A stretch of 64,000 bases of DNA, taken from NCBI RefSeq assembly GCF_016820655.1, contig NZ_WSFT01000028.1, positions 62,001-126,000 of the forward strand, written 5' to 3'. The stretch is from Anaeromonas frigoriresistens. GTDB taxonomy: Bacteria > Bacillota > Clostridia > Tissierellales > SIT17. Below, piece after piece: positions 46,342 to 55,942 of the stretch; positions within the stretch are counted from its first letter, which is position 1; each line of letters starts with the position of its first letter. A program made the translations under genes and the position numbers. The notes under the pieces were generated by a model. That model ran no database searches. It was given only the letters and a program-made list of their open reading frames with translations, and was not told where the DNA came from.

Positions 46342-47443
46342 CATTGCTTTATATTTTAAATATGCATTTATAAATTTATCTATATCTCCATCCATTACTT
46401 TATCAGTATTACCTTCTTCCACATTGGTACGATGATCCTTTACCAAATTGTAGGGATGAAATACATAGGATCTTATTTGAGATCCCCAGGATATTTGATT
46501 ATAATTCCCTTGAATATCCTCTATCTTTTCTTTTTGTTCCATTTCTTTAAGCTCTATTAATTTTCCTTGAAGCATTTTCATTGCAGTAGCTTTATTTTTA
46601 TGTTGAGACCTCTCGCTTTGACATTGGACTACTACTCCAGTAGGCACATGGGTAATCCTTATAGCTGAATCTGTAGTGTTTACATGCTGTCCCCCAGCTC
46701 CACTGGCTCTATAGGTATCTATTCTAAGATCACTAGTATTTATATCTATATCCAAATCATCATCTAACTCTGGCATTATATCTACCGATGCAAAGGATGT
46801 ATGACGTCTCCCTGAAGAGTCAAAGGGTGATATTCTAACCAAACGATGAACACCCTTTTCACTTTTTAGGTACCCATAGGCATTTTCGCCCTTGATAGAA
46901 AGAGTTACACTTTTTATTCCTGCTTCCGTATCAGGAAGAATATCTAAAGTACTTAATTTATATCCCTTTCTTTCTGCCCATCTTGAATACATTCTAAGAA
47001 GCATCTCTGCCCAGTCTTGAGCCTCTAATCCTCCTGCTCCTGAGTTGATGGATAGAATAGCACTATTATTGTCATACTCTCCACTTAATAAAGTCTTTAT
47101 TCTAAATTCATCTAATCGATTATCTATTTCCTTTGTCTTTTCTTCGATATCTTCTAGTAAGGTTTTATCCTGTTCTTCTTCAGCTAATACTAATAAAACC
47201 TCTAAATCATCAATCTCATCAGATAAACTTTCATGTTCATCTATTTTTTCTTTTATCACATTAGATCTTTGTATTATGTCTTGAGCCCTATTATTATCAT
47301 TCCAAAAATCAGGCTGAGACATTTCTTTTTCTAATTCCTTAAACTTATCTTTCAAAGAAGATAAGTCAAAGAGACACACCTACCTCATCAAGTCTCTTTC
47401 TAAAGGAGTCTACTACTCCATTATACTTTTCTAGCTCTAACAT
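46336..47443 (-). CDS. prfB: Peptide chain release factor 2, with programmed +1 frameshift
   Basis: The gene starts at the ATG at 47443 (AGGAGAG upstream) and reads 25 codons to a TGA at 47368-47366 in the context CTT TGA C, preceded by the SD-like AGGTAGGTG. A +1 shift at CTT continues into GAC and the main frame (DLSSLKDKFKELEKEM), giving about 368 residues. This is the classic RF2 autoregulation: RF2 itself reads the TGA. SPF (ISPFDSSGRR) and GGQ (SGAGGQHVN) motifs are intact. It lies 10 bases after secA. Start-to-stop coordinates span the frameshift; it is not a pseudogene. Confidence 0.96.
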
Positions 47444-47453
47444 TTAATCTCTC

Positions 47454-50192
47454 CTATCTGCCACAGCATTTTTTATATTTCTTACCACTACCACAAGGGC
47501 AAGGATCATTTCTTCCTATCTTATCTCCCTTTATCACGGTCTTTTGTACTGGTTTCTCTTGATTTCCATGACTAGATCCTGTGACTTTCGCTACTCTTTT
47601 TCTTTCAATATTTTCTGCCGGTTGTAAATTATATAAATGCTTCACTGTATCTAATTGAATATTCTTAATCATTTCATTAAACATATCAAATCCTTCTACC
47701 TGATATGCACGAACAGGATCCTCATTGCCCATAGCTCTTAAGTTAATACCCTGACGTAATTGATCCATTGCATCTATATGATCCATCCATTTACTATCTA
47801 CTACTCTAAGAAGTACTACTCTCTCTAATTCTCTTAATTGTTCTTCTCCTACTTCTTCCTCTTTATCTTCATATTGTTCTTTAGCTATTTCTAATAACTG
47901 GTCCTTTAAACTTTCCTTAGTCAAGGACTCTTTATCCTCTATTTGAAGTCCACTTTCAGGTAAATATATATTTCCAAGATAATCTTCTATTCCTTGATAG
48001 TCCCAATCCTCAGGATATTTTGCATTGGCAGTGTATAATTCTACTACCCCATCAACCATATCATTGATCATAGTGAAGATATGGTCCTTCATGTCTTCTC
48101 CTTCAAGAACCTTTTTCCTCTCATCATATATTACTTCTCTTTGCTTATTCATTACATCATCATATTGTAATACATGTTTTCTTATAGAGAAGTTTCTGCT
48201 CTCTACTTTACGCTGAGCTGTCTCTATGGATCTATTTAATAGGTTATGTTCTAAAGGTTCATCATCAGGCATACCTAAAGTATCTACTACTCCTTTAATT
48301 CTCTCACTACCAAATAGTCTCATCAAATCGTCTTCTAAAGATATAAAGAACTGGGATGACCCTGGGTCTCCTTGACGACCAGCACGTCCTCTTAGCTGAT
48401 TATCTATACGTCTAGATTCATGTCTTTCCGTACCTATTATATGAAGGCCTCCAGCCCCTAATACTTTCTTTTGTTCATCCTTTGTTTCTGACTCATGCTT
48501 TTGAAGGAGCGCTTTATATACTTCTTTAGCATCTATCACTTCTTCATCATTACTTTCAATAGGGCTATCTGCTAAAGCAATAATATGGTCTGAATATCCT
48601 TTCTTCTTCATATCTGATTTAGCCATAAACTCAGGGTTACCCCCTAGAACGATATCCGTACCACGACCAGCCATATTTGTAGCAATTGTAACTACTTCAT
48701 ATCTACCTGCCTGAGCTACTATCTCTGCTTCTCTTTCATGTTGCTTTGCATTTAATACCTCATGCTTTATTCCTTGTTTTCTTAGAAGTCTACTTAAAGT
48801 TTCAGAATTCTCTATACTAATAGTACCAACTAATATCGGCTGTCCTTTTAGATGTCTTTCTTTAATTTCTTCTATAATTGCATTGAATTTTGCTTCTTCA
48901 TTTTTATATATTAAATCGGACTTATCATCTCTAATTACTGGTTTATTTGTAGGTATCTCCACTACATTCATATTATATATTTCTCTAAATTCATCTTCTT
49001 CTGTTTTAGCAGTACCAGTCATTCCTGATAGTTTGCTATACATTCTAAAGAAATTTTGGAATGTGATCGTTGCTAGAGTCTTTGATTCCCTTCTAACATC
49101 TAATCCTTCCTTTGCTTCTATGGCTTGATGAAGACCATTTGAATATCTTCTACCAAACATAAGTCTACCAGTGAAATCATCTACTATAATTACTTCACCG
49201 TCTTTTACCACATAGTCCTTATCTTTATACATTATATTTTGTGCTTTTAATGCTTGATTTATATGGTGACTTAATTCCATATTTTGAGGATCAGCTAGAT
49301 TTTCTACCCCAAAGAAGTCTTCTGCCTTTTGTACTCCCTTTTCAGATATAGTAACAGATTTAGCCTTCTCATCTATGGTATAATCCATTTTCTCTTCTTT
49401 CATCTCTCTGTTGAAGGGATCCTTCTTAGTTTCACTTTGGTCAATTATTCTTCCCTTTAATGTTCTTGCAAAGGTATCTGCAGCTTTATATAATTCAGTG
49501 GGTTTATCTCCGCTTCCTGATATGATTAAAGGTGTTCTAGCCTCATCTATAAGGATAGAGTCAACCTCATCTATTACGGCAAAATTAAGATCCCTTTGAA
49601 CCATTTCCTTTTTATATATAACCATATTATCCTTAAGATAATCAAAACCATATTCATTATTTGTTCCATAAGTAATATCACAACTATATGCTTCTCTTCT
49701 CTCTTCTATACTAAGACCATGAACTATTATACCTGTGCTTAATCCCAAGAAATTATATAGTTTACTCATAGTTTCCCCTTGGAAGGATGCAAGATAATCA
49801 TTTACTGTAACTAAATGGGCTCCCTTTCCTTCTAAAGCATTTAGATATAAAGGCATTGATGCAACATATGTTTTACCTTCACCAGTTTTCATCTCAGCAA
49901 TATTTCCTTCATGTAGGACAATTCCACCAAGAAGCTGAACTCTATAAGGTCTTAAACCTAAGACCCTTACCGAGGCTTCCCTTACTACTGCAAAGGCTTC
50001 TGGTAGTATATCATCTAATGTTTCTCCATTTTTCAATCTATTTTTAAATTCTTCAGTTTTTTGCTGTAAAGCCTTGTCTTCTAGTTTTTTCATTTCAGGT
50101 TCTAGGGCTTCTATTTTGTCTAATATCGGATTTAGTCTTTTTATCTCCCTATTACTGTAAGTACCAAATATTTTTTCAAATATTCCTTTCAT
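47454..50192 (-). CDS. secA: Preprotein translocase ATPase SecA
   Basis: 912 residues, full length. [14 protein letters not shown] is the Walker A region, [21 protein letters not shown] the DEAD segment, and [17 protein letters not shown] and [14 protein letters not shown] the helicase motifs. The C-terminus keeps the zinc/SecB-binding motif [18 protein letters not shown]. SecA drives export through SecYEG. GGAGGG precedes the ATG. prfB follows in the same operon, an arrangement common in Firmicutes. Confidence 0.98.
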   Translation of the reverse strand: MKGIFEKIFGTYSNREIKRLNPILDKIEALEPEMKKLEDKALQQKTEEFKNRLKNGETLDDILPEAFAVVREASVRVLGLRPYRVQLLGGIVLHEGNIAEMKTGEGKTYVASMPLYLNALEGKGAHLVTVNDYLASFQGETMSKLYNFLGLSTGIIVHGLSIEERREAYSCDITYGTNNEYGFDYLKDNMVIYKKEMVQRDLNFAVIDEVDSILIDEARTPLIISGSGDKPTELYKAADTFARTLKGRIIDQSETKKDPFNREMKEEKMDYTIDEKAKSVTISEKGVQKAEDFFGVENLADPQNMELSHHINQALKAQNIMYKDKDYVVKDGEVIIVDDFTGRLMFGRRYSNGLHQAIEAKEGLDVRRESKTLATITFQNFFRMYSKLSGMTGTAKTEEDEFREIYNMNVVEIPTNKPVIRDDKSDLIYKNEEAKFNAIIEEIKERHLKGQPILVGTISIENSETLSRLLRKQGIKHEVLNAKQHEREAEIVAQAGRYEVVTIATNMAGRGTDIVLGGNPEFMAKSDMKKKGYSDHIIALADSPIESNDEEVIDAKEVYKALLQKHESETKDEQKKVLGAGGLHIIGTERHESRRIDNQLRGRAGRQGDPGSSQFFISLEDDLMRLFGSERIKGVVDTLGMPDDEPLEHNLLNRSIETAQRKVESRNFSIRKHVLQYDDVMNKQREVIYDERKKVLEGEDMKDHIFTMINDMVDGVVELYTANAKYPEDWDYQGIEDYLGNIYLPESGLQIEDKESLTKESLKDQLLEIAKEQYEDKEEEVGEEQLRELERVVLLRVVDSKWMDHIDAMDQLRQGINLRAMGNEDPVRAYQVEGFDMFNEMIKNIQLDTVKHLYNLQPAENIERKRVAKVTGSSHGNQEKPVQKTVIKGDKIGRNDPCPCGSGKKYKKCCGR

Positions 50193-50275
50193 TTATAAAC
50201 CACCCTCCATAGTTTGCCTATCATATAATTTTATCATTAAACAACTTTCTATACAAGATTATGCATAGTTTACAA

Positions 50276-50311
50276 AAAGAAAAAGATAAACAGTAAATTT
50301 ACTATTTATCT
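50276..50311 (-). terminator. Terminator of DUF5317-like gene
   Basis: AGATAAA.AGTAAA/TTTACT.TTTATCT with one mismatch, overlapping the stop, followed by TTTTTCTTTTTG on the minus strand. Confidence 0.75.
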
Positions 50312-50887
50312 TCCAAATCCAAAATCTACTCGTCTATCGAGACCTTTACTAGTCATTGCGCTCTCTATAAATATAAATAATCCTAGTCCTATTATGAAGT
50401 CCCCTATACTAAACACTTGTGGAAAAGGGAAAGATTCATGAATAGAAATTACCTGACCTAAATGCCCATATTTAGTAGTCTCAGTTAGGCTTGTATATAG
50501 CTTAAGTTGTCCTGACTGAATTATTTCTACTACCTCATTCATTCCAGCTAATTTTAACCCTTCTAGAGATACTGGTATATTTCCATCATTCATTATAAAT
50601 ACAAAGAAATTCAACACACTTCCTACTAGAATTATTAATAAAGGTCTGTTTTTAATATTTATTATAATTCCAATAAATAATAATATATATGAGGCTATAT
50701 AAATCTCAGTAAAATAATCCGAAATAAATTTTATATCTTGCCCTCCAAAAAGAATAATTAAATATTGAAGGAGTAATGCCACAATAAACATCCATAAATA
50801 TCTAAAATCTAAATTACCTAATCGTCTTAATTTTCCACCTTTAAGCCACCCAACAATAATGGCAAAGATTAAAAACATCCATATCAT
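50306..50887 (-). CDS. DUF5317-like membrane protein
   Basis: 193 residues with about five hydrophobic segments (MIWMFLIFAIIVGWLKGG, YLWMFIVALLLQYLIILFG, IASYILLFIGIIINI, LLIILVGSVLNFFVFIMN, and one near the end). The soluble loop NDGNIPVSLEGLKLAGM and the end DFIIGLGLFIFIESAM recall DUF5317 proteins, whose function is unknown. It lies between hpf and secA as a single unit with GGGGAGG before the ATG. Confidence 0.75.
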   Translation of the reverse strand: MIWMFLIFAIIVGWLKGGKLRRLGNLDFRYLWMFIVALLLQYLIILFGGQDIKFISDYFTEIYIASYILLFIGIIINIKNRPLLIILVGSVLNFFVFIMNDGNIPVSLEGLKLAGMNEVVEIIQSGQLKLYTSLTETTKYGHLGQVISIHESFPFPQVFSIGDFIIGLGLFIFIESAMTSKGLDRRVDFGFGR

Positions 50888-51038
50888 TTAATCCTATACC
50901 TCCCCGCTTTTTCTATTATTATATCTAATTCTATATCTATATCAAATATCCTTCTTTTTTTAACTGTTATTATTATACAATTTTCTAAAATAATCTAATC
51001 AAAGTAATTAATTTATGCTAGAATCTTTATTATATTTT

Positions 51039-51146
51039 GTCATCCCGAGCATAGTTGAAGGATCTGACATGCTTTATGTCACCCTGAACATTGTGAAGGA
51101 TCTGACTGTACCATCGTCATCCTGAGCGTAGTCGAAGGATCTTATC
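51039..51146. repeat. Interspersed repeat, locus 12 (three tandem copies)
   Basis: Three head-to-tail forward copies: TTGTCATCCCGAGCATAG with TTGAAGGATCT, TGTCACCCTGAACATTG with TGAAGGATCT, and CGTCATCCTGAGCGTAG with TCGAAGGATCTTAT. This is the only purely tandem locus. The other part of the 50888-51194 gap is AT-rich without recognised features. Confidence 0.85.
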
Positions 51147-51153
51147 TCTCCAT

Positions 51154-51182
51154 TAAAAAAGGCGGAGAGTTTCTCTCCACCT
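51154..51182 (-). terminator. Terminator of hpf
   Basis: AGGCGGAGAG/CTCTCCACCT (one wobble), a 3-base loop and six T residues on the minus strand. Confidence 0.85.
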
Positions 51183-51194
51183 ATTATTTATATT

Positions 51195-51731
51195 TTAAAA
51201 CTCTGGCTCTATTAAGCCGTAGTTTCCATCCTTCCTTCTATATACTACATTAGTCTCATTTGTATTTGCATCTTTATATACAAAGAAGTTATGACCTAAT
51301 AACTCCATCTGTAATATAGCTTCCTCTTCATCCATTGGCTTCATTGCAAATCTCTTTGTCTTTACAATGCTTGGTTCATTTGTATCTGCTGCAATATCTC
51401 TATAATCTGGAATATTCTCAAATCTTATAGTTCTACCATTATGCTTTCTTTTTTCTAGCTTTGTTTTATGTTTTCTAATTTGTCTTTCTAATATATCTAT
51501 TACTTTGTCGATAGATGTGTACATATCATTCGTATCTTCCTCTGCACGAATTATAGTACCTGAAAATGGAACATTAACCTCAATTATCTGTCTATTCTTT
51601 TCAACAGTCATTGTCACATCCACTCTAGCATCCTTATGGAAGTACTTCTCTAATCTTTCTATCTTCCTGTCTACTGCATCTCTAAGTCCTTCTGTCACCT
51701 GCATATTTTTTCCACTAATAATAATGTCCAT
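51195..51731 (-). CDS. hpf: Ribosome hibernation promoting factor, long form
   Basis: 178 residues from the ATG at 51731 with GGGAG upstream; a TTG six codons before is unlikely. The N-terminal domain (MDIIISGKNMQVTEGLRDAVDRK) is the YfiA/HPF fold that sits in the 30S decoding region. The C-terminal domain (SIVKTKRFAMKPMDEEEAILQMELLGHNFFVYKDANT) dimerises and joins 70S particles to 100S. Its leader carries a hairpin (51762-51778), and a long non-coding region with DnaA boxes lies further upstream. Confidence 0.96.
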   Translation of the reverse strand: MDIIISGKNMQVTEGLRDAVDRKIERLEKYFHKDARVDVTMTVEKNRQIIEVNVPFSGTIIRAEEDTNDMYTSIDKVIDILERQIRKHKTKLEKRKHNGRTIRFENIPDYRDIAADTNEPSIVKTKRFAMKPMDEEEAILQMELLGHNFFVYKDANTNETNVVYRRKDGNYGLIEPEF

Positions 51732-51761
51732 AAATTCAACTCCCTTCAATTTATGTGAAGT

Positions 51762-51778
51762 AATCGGCTAAGCCGATT
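51762..51778 (-). promoter_or_regulatory. Leader hairpin of hpf
   Basis: AATCGGCT-A-AGCCGATT, an 8-pair hairpin about 30 bases before the hpf ATG, just upstream of the SD. A second, AT-only 12-pair inverted repeat is at 51839-51868 (AATAAATATATG/CATATATTTATT). Either could affect hpf mRNA stability or translation. Confidence 0.45.
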
Positions 51779-52068
51779 AAAAATAAATATCAACTATAAA
51801 TTAAGTTTTTCTTTAGGTTATTATCTTTATTAATACCCAATAAATATATGTCCTAACATATATTTATTATTAAATTTCTACATTAAGTCGTATTATGTCT
51901 AATACTACTAATATAAGCTAGATCCTCATTTTTAAACTATTAAAGTATCAATAGTCCTTTAAGTATATCCATTAGGTTAATATGATTCCCTAAAATTTTA
52001 CACTTAACTATATATTTTATCTATATATATTATATTTTATGCAGTCTATTGAATAATTATTTAGACAT

Positions 52069-52147
52069 TTATCCACATATTTTTTCTGTGTATATGTGGA
52101 TAAAATTATGGCATTTCTGTGGATAGTGTGTATAACTCTGTGGATTA
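52069..52147. other. DnaA-box cluster 2
   Basis: TTATCCACA at 52069-52077, TGTGGATAA at 52095-52103 and TGTGTATAA at 52127-52135 fit TTATNCACA on one strand or the other. TGTGGATAG (52118-52126) and TGTGGATTA (52139-52147) have one mismatch. The surrounding 51780-52320 is very AT-rich and non-coding. No dnaA gene is near. Confidence 0.7.
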
Positions 52148-52195
52148 GTGTAAAATAGTACAAGTTATTGTGTGGAGAAAAGTGTGGAGAAGATG

Positions 52196-52228
52196 TTAAT
52201 CTTGTTAATTCTTTATTAACAAGATTAA
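52196..52228. repeat. 13-bp inverted repeat beside DnaA-box cluster 2
   Basis: TTAATCTTGTTAA and its exact complement TTAACAAGATTAA, separated by 7 bases, about 50 bases from the last DnaA-like box. A T-rich stretch (TTTTCTAATTTTTT) follows on the plus strand, but no plus-strand gene precedes it. Confidence 0.7.
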
Positions 52229-52327
52229 TTTTCTAATTTTTTAATAAGTTATATTATAATTTATTTTAATATTCATTAAAAAATAACACTAATAATTAGT
52301 TATTTTCTATGTTATTTTTTTAAAAAA

Positions 52328-52353
52328 ATAGGGCAGGATATATCCTGCCCTAT
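52328..52353 (-). terminator. Terminator of GNAT gene / M20-YfcC operon
   Basis: A 26-bp perfect palindrome, ATAGGGCAGGATA and its complement, followed by seven T residues on the minus strand. Confidence 0.9.
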
Positions 52354-52362
52354 CATCCATAT

Positions 52363-52881
52363 TTAACATGGTTCATATTCAGTTTCTAAAATAGACATTA
52401 CTATCATGGATCTATATCCATTTTGCCCTTTTCTTGACTCCCTTAGGACTCCTTCTATTCTAAACTTTTTAGATAAATATAAGTTCAAAGCTTTATAGTT
52501 ATCATCATATACATCTAGCCATAACCTATGGCATTTTTCTTCTTCAAAGGCTAATCTCTTTATTAATTTAATACTTTCTCGACCGTAGCCCCTACCTTTT
52601 TCTTTTATTGCTATTCTTCTAAACTCTATAGATCCATGCGTATCACCTATACCAGATAATAAAACATAACCTATAATTGAATCTCTCTCCTTATCCCTTA
52701 TAGTAACATGAAGTTCATTGGGATTGTTTATAGCTTCAATATGTCTTTCTTTAGGCCAGGAAAAGATAAAGTTGCTATTTTCTTTCTGACTTTCAATAGA
52801 TATAATTTCATCTACATCTTTAACTTCAGTTTTTAAAAATATTATTTTATCTGATTCTATTAGTTTATTAATTGTTACCAC
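52363..52881 (-). CDS. GNAT family N-acetyltransferase (RimJ/RimL-like)
   Basis: 172 residues. The acetyl-CoA-binding loop is RRIAIKEKGRGYGRESIKLI, and the later strand HRLWLDVYDDNYKALNLYLSKKFRIEGVLRES matches the RimJ/SpeG-like group. The substrate is unknown. The gene begins 6 bases before the end of the YfcC carrier gene upstream (gap 6), so it is the last gene of that operon and may modify the imported compound. A strong terminator follows. Confidence 0.88.
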   Translation of the reverse strand: MVTINKLIESDKIIFLKTEVKDVDEIISIESQKENSNFIFSWPKERHIEAINNPNELHVTIRDKERDSIIGYVLLSGIGDTHGSIEFRRIAIKEKGRGYGRESIKLIKRLAFEEEKCHRLWLDVYDDNYKALNLYLSKKFRIEGVLRESRKGQNGYRSMIVMSILETEYEPC

Positions 52882-52887
52882 TCCTTT

Positions 52888-54276
52888 TTAGAAAGGTCCA
52901 TAATTAATTATAACAGATAGAGCCACAAATGCTGCACCTAATATAGTCCAAATAAGGAATAAAGGCCACATCCATTTTGCCCACTTTTCCCAAGAGATTC
53001 CACCTATAGCTATTGCAGCCATGAAGTACCCTGAAGTAGGAGATATTACATTTGAGAATCCATCTCCAAATTGGAAAGCTAATACAGCTGTTTGTCTAGT
53101 TATACCTACAACATCTGCCATTGGTGCCATTATAGGCATAGATACTGCTGCTTGACCACTTCCAGATGGAACAAATAGATTTGTTAAACTCTGTACTACA
53201 AACATTCCAATACCACTTATTGTAGGAGGAAGCCCTTGAACAACACTAGCCATACCATTGATTATTGTGTCTAATATTCTTCCATCTTCTAACACTACCA
53301 TGATAGATGTAGCTAGACCAATAACCAAAGCACCATATACTAGTTCCTGAGCACCTTTTACAAATTCTTCAGCTATTCTATTTACTCCTAATCCTCCAGC
53401 AATACCAGCTAAAAGACCGATAATTAAGAAGGTTGCCGTAAGCTCAGTTATATAGAATCCTAATTGTACTACGCCAAAAGCTAATATTGCCATTCCTATT
53501 ACTAATATAGCTACAACTATTTTATGTCTTGTAGTAAAATCAGGTAAATTAGCTAAATCTAAATTCTCATGCTTTATCTTATCTTTTTCATAAGTAGGAC
53601 TTATGGTTGGATCCTTCTGTACTTTACCTGCATATCTATATACATATATAATTGTAACTCCTAATATAGTCACATACACTATTAGTCTAAACCATATTCC
53701 TGAGAATAATGGTAACCCAGCTATACCTTGAGCTATACCTATAGTAAAGGGGTTTAAAAATGCTCCTGCAAATCCTGCCCCAGCCCCTAATAATACCATG
53801 GCTGTACCAGTAAGGGTATCAAATCCTAAAGCTAAAGAAAGGGCAATGACAATTGGATAGAAGGGTAGCATCTCTTCTGCTGATCCCAACATAGCTCCTG
53901 CTAAAGAGAATATAAACATAATAACAGGGATAACTAATTTTTCTTTTCCTTTCATTAATACGACTGTTTTACCTATACCAGCATCTATAGCACCGGTAGC
54001 TTGAAGTATTCCAAATGAACCTCCAATCATAAGTACAAAGAAAATAATATATCCTGCTTTTTCCATTCCCTTAGGTATAGCTTTAAAAAGACCAAAAGGA
54101 GAAACAGGCTCATTCTCTACTTCATGAAAACTATTTGGAACAACAAATATTCTACCGGTATCAGCATCCTCTGCCCTATCGAATTCTCCAGCAGGCACTA
54201 CATATGTTAAAACTGTAGCTAAAATTATAATAAAAAATAATAATGCATAAGTATGGGGTAACCTGATTCTTTTCAT
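52888..54276 (-). CDS. YfcC family permease, copy 1
   Basis: 462 residues with about eleven to thirteen membrane segments. PHTYALLFFIIILATVLTYVVPAGEFDR is the family start; GSAEEMLPFYPIVIALSLALGFD, GAGFAGAFLNPFTIGIAQGIAGLPLFSG, VPSGSGQAAVSMPIMAPMADV and FQFGDGFSNVISPTSGYFMAAIAIGGISWEKW are the conserved regions. YfcC proteins are IT-superfamily carriers thought to move amino acid or peptide derivatives or dicarboxylates; the substrate here is unknown. It follows an M20 peptidase gene by 11 bases. Confidence 0.9.
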   Translation of the reverse strand: MKRIRLPHTYALLFFIIILATVLTYVVPAGEFDRAEDADTGRIFVVPNSFHEVENEPVSPFGLFKAIPKGMEKAGYIIFFVLMIGGSFGILQATGAIDAGIGKTVVLMKGKEKLVIPVIMFIFSLAGAMLGSAEEMLPFYPIVIALSLALGFDTLTGTAMVLLGAGAGFAGAFLNPFTIGIAQGIAGLPLFSGIWFRLIVYVTILGVTIIYVYRYAGKVQKDPTISPTYEKDKIKHENLDLANLPDFTTRHKIVVAILVIGMAILAFGVVQLGFYITELTATFLIIGLLAGIAGGLGVNRIAEEFVKGAQELVYGALVIGLATSIMVVLEDGRILDTIINGMASVVQGLPPTISGIGMFVVQSLTNLFVPSGSGQAAVSMPIMAPMADVVGITRQTAVLAFQFGDGFSNVISPTSGYFMAAIAIGGISWEKWAKWMWPLFLIWTILGAAFVALSVIINYGPF

Positions 54277-54287
54277 AAAAATTCCTC

Positions 54288-55463
54288 CTATTTACAAATT
54301 TTTTCTATCAAATCAAAATATATTTCTGCTGCTTGATATATTTCTTCTGTATCACAAAACTCATCATTGGCATGGGCTTGGTTAATGTTTCCAGGCCCTA
54401 ATATAATAGCTTCAGTATCACCATTATTACTTAATAGAGCTGCATCACTCCAAGCTGGAAAAGCTACAGGTTCCTTCTTATCTCCAGTAAATTTCTCTGT
54501 AGATTCTAGAGCTTCTTTTACTAACCTATGGTCCCTATCAATACTGTGGGGGGTGTTTATCATTGAAGCAGTAAATTCTCTCAATGCTCTTATCTCATAC
54601 TTCCCACCAATTTTATCCACTGCCCTTTTAGCTAACTCTTCTAATTCTCCATGTACTGATTCTAATGTTTCATTAGGTAACCATCTTCTATCAATTCTTA
54701 CACTACATTTATCTGGAATAATATTTGGATCATCACCACCTCTTATAACTCCTACATTTACAGTACCATGACCTAATAAATCAAATGTCCTATTTTCTAA
54801 TTTTTCTGAAAACTCTTCATAAACTAGTCTATTAAATTCAGAGGCAGCATAAATAGCATTTATTCCTTCCTTAGGTCTACTACCATGAGAAGATCTTCCT
54901 TTAAATGTTATCTCTATCCACTCCATACCTTTATGGGCTATAGATATATTTAGCTCTGTTGGCTCTCCTATTACTGCCATTTTTGGTATAATACCTTTCT
55001 TAATTAGTCTTTCTGTCCCTTTAGAACTTTCCTCTTCATCTATAACTCCTGCAAACATTACGGTTTTCTTTAAAGAAGCATTAGATCTCTTCATAGCTAT
55101 AAGAGCTGAAATCATTGCTGCTATTCCGCCCTTCATATCAGCACTTCCTCTGCCATAAAGCTTCCCATCTTTGATGAAAGGTTCAAAGGCTTCATAGTCC
55201 ATATTAAATCCTGGTATTGTATCTAAATGACCATTAAACATCAACTCTATCTCATCATCTTCCCCCTGGATTTTCCCATAAACATTTGGTCTATTTTCTT
55301 CGATGATATCCACATCATTTTCAATCTTTTCCTTTTTCAATAGCTCTTGAATATACTGAGCTACCTTTGATTCTTTAACTTCAATATCCTTATGACCTTC
55401 AATAGATACTAAATCCTTAGTAATTTGTATTACTTCTTCCTTAGTTATAAAATCTTTTAACAT
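54288..55463 (-). CDS. M20 family peptidase/deacylase (ArgE/DapE-like)
   Basis: 391 residues from the ATG at 55463, which has AGGAGGGG upstream; a longer frame to 55544 lacks a site. ELMFNGHLDTIPG gives the first metal ligand with its neighbouring Asp, LYGRGSADMKGGIAAMISAL the bridging Asp, and FAGVIDEEESSKGTERLI the catalytic Glu pair. FKGRSSHGSRPKEGINAI belongs to the dimerisation domain. The enzyme removes acyl groups or splits dipeptides; the exact substrate is unknown. It is probably co-expressed with the downstream carrier. Confidence 0.9.
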   Translation of the reverse strand: MLKDFITKEEVIQITKDLVSIEGHKDIEVKESKVAQYIQELLKKEKIENDVDIIEENRPNVYGKIQGEDDEIELMFNGHLDTIPGFNMDYEAFEPFIKDGKLYGRGSADMKGGIAAMISALIAMKRSNASLKKTVMFAGVIDEEESSKGTERLIKKGIIPKMAVIGEPTELNISIAHKGMEWIEITFKGRSSHGSRPKEGINAIYAASEFNRLVYEEFSEKLENRTFDLLGHGTVNVGVIRGGDDPNIIPDKCSVRIDRRWLPNETLESVHGELEELAKRAVDKIGGKYEIRALREFTASMINTPHSIDRDHRLVKEALESTEKFTGDKKEPVAFPAWSDAALLSNNGDTEAIILGPGNINQAHANDEFCDTEEIYQAAEIYFDLIEKICK

Positions 55464-55583
55464 AACTTCCCCTCCTGTTTCGTTTACATGTTTATACTTG
55501 TCTACGCGATAGGTAAAAATATACCTACCTAGTTTTATTTTCACACATCCCTCCTTGTTTTGTTTATAAGTTTAAGTATATCA

Positions 55584-55614
55584 ACATATATATTATATGT
55601 ATGCAGCACATACA
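55584..55614. promoter_or_regulatory. Candidate ArsR operator
   Basis: Two overlapping inverted repeats: ACATATA-TAT-TATATGT (55584-55600) and TGTATG-CAGCA-CATACA (55598-55614), between the M20 gene and the ArsR gene. Imperfect palindromes of this size are typical ArsR sites; assignment is inferred. Confidence 0.4.
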
Positions 55615-55621
55615 CAAAATA

Positions 55622-55906
55622 TTAGTAACTAATGAAGCCTAAAATTGATTGGGCTAAGGATGTAAGAACATAATTATTTACTGAATAGAAGGTTTCTTTA
55701 CCTTCTTTCCTGGCCTCTACTATTCTTGCTCTTCTCATTATCTGAAGATGATGAGAAATGGTAGGTCTCGAAACTCTAGAGTTCTGAGCAATCTCATTTA
55801 CATTCATTTCTTTATTTCCTAACAGTTTTAGTATATCTAGTCTAGTCTCATCTGCTAAAGCTTTTAATATATCAACATCTATTTCATTTTTATTAAATCC
55901 TAACAT
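55622..55906 (-). CDS. ArsR family transcriptional regulator
   Basis: 94 residues. Winged helix: LKALADETRLDILKLLGNKEMNVNEIAQNSRVSRPTISHHLQIMRRARIVEARKEGKETFYSV. There are no cysteines and no metal-site histidine cluster, so this is not a classic arsenic or zinc sensor. It lies between two YfcC carrier genes and probably controls the M20/YfcC operon downstream and perhaps the other carrier. Its ATG has no strong AGGAGG; GGGTAAAAT precedes it. Confidence 0.9.
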   Translation of the reverse strand: MLGFNKNEIDVDILKALADETRLDILKLLGNKEMNVNEIAQNSRVSRPTISHHLQIMRRARIVEARKEGKETFYSVNNYVLTSLAQSILGFISY

Positions 55907-55942
55907 ATTTTACCCCTACTATCTTTTTTATAAAAATATTTT

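Noticed and set aside
47366-47443. prfB as a pseudogene with an early stop
   Set aside because: The TGA is in the conserved RF2 frameshift context CTT-TGA-C and the downstream frame is intact with GGQ and SPF motifs.
52202-52222. Rex operator in the inverted repeat beside DnaA-box cluster 2
   Set aside because: The TTGTTAA and TTAACAA arms are separated by 7 bases, whereas Rex sites have 4.
54367-54771. 134-residue plus-strand open frame
   Set aside because: It is antisense to a well-supported M20 peptidase gene and has no ribosome binding site or recognisable domain.
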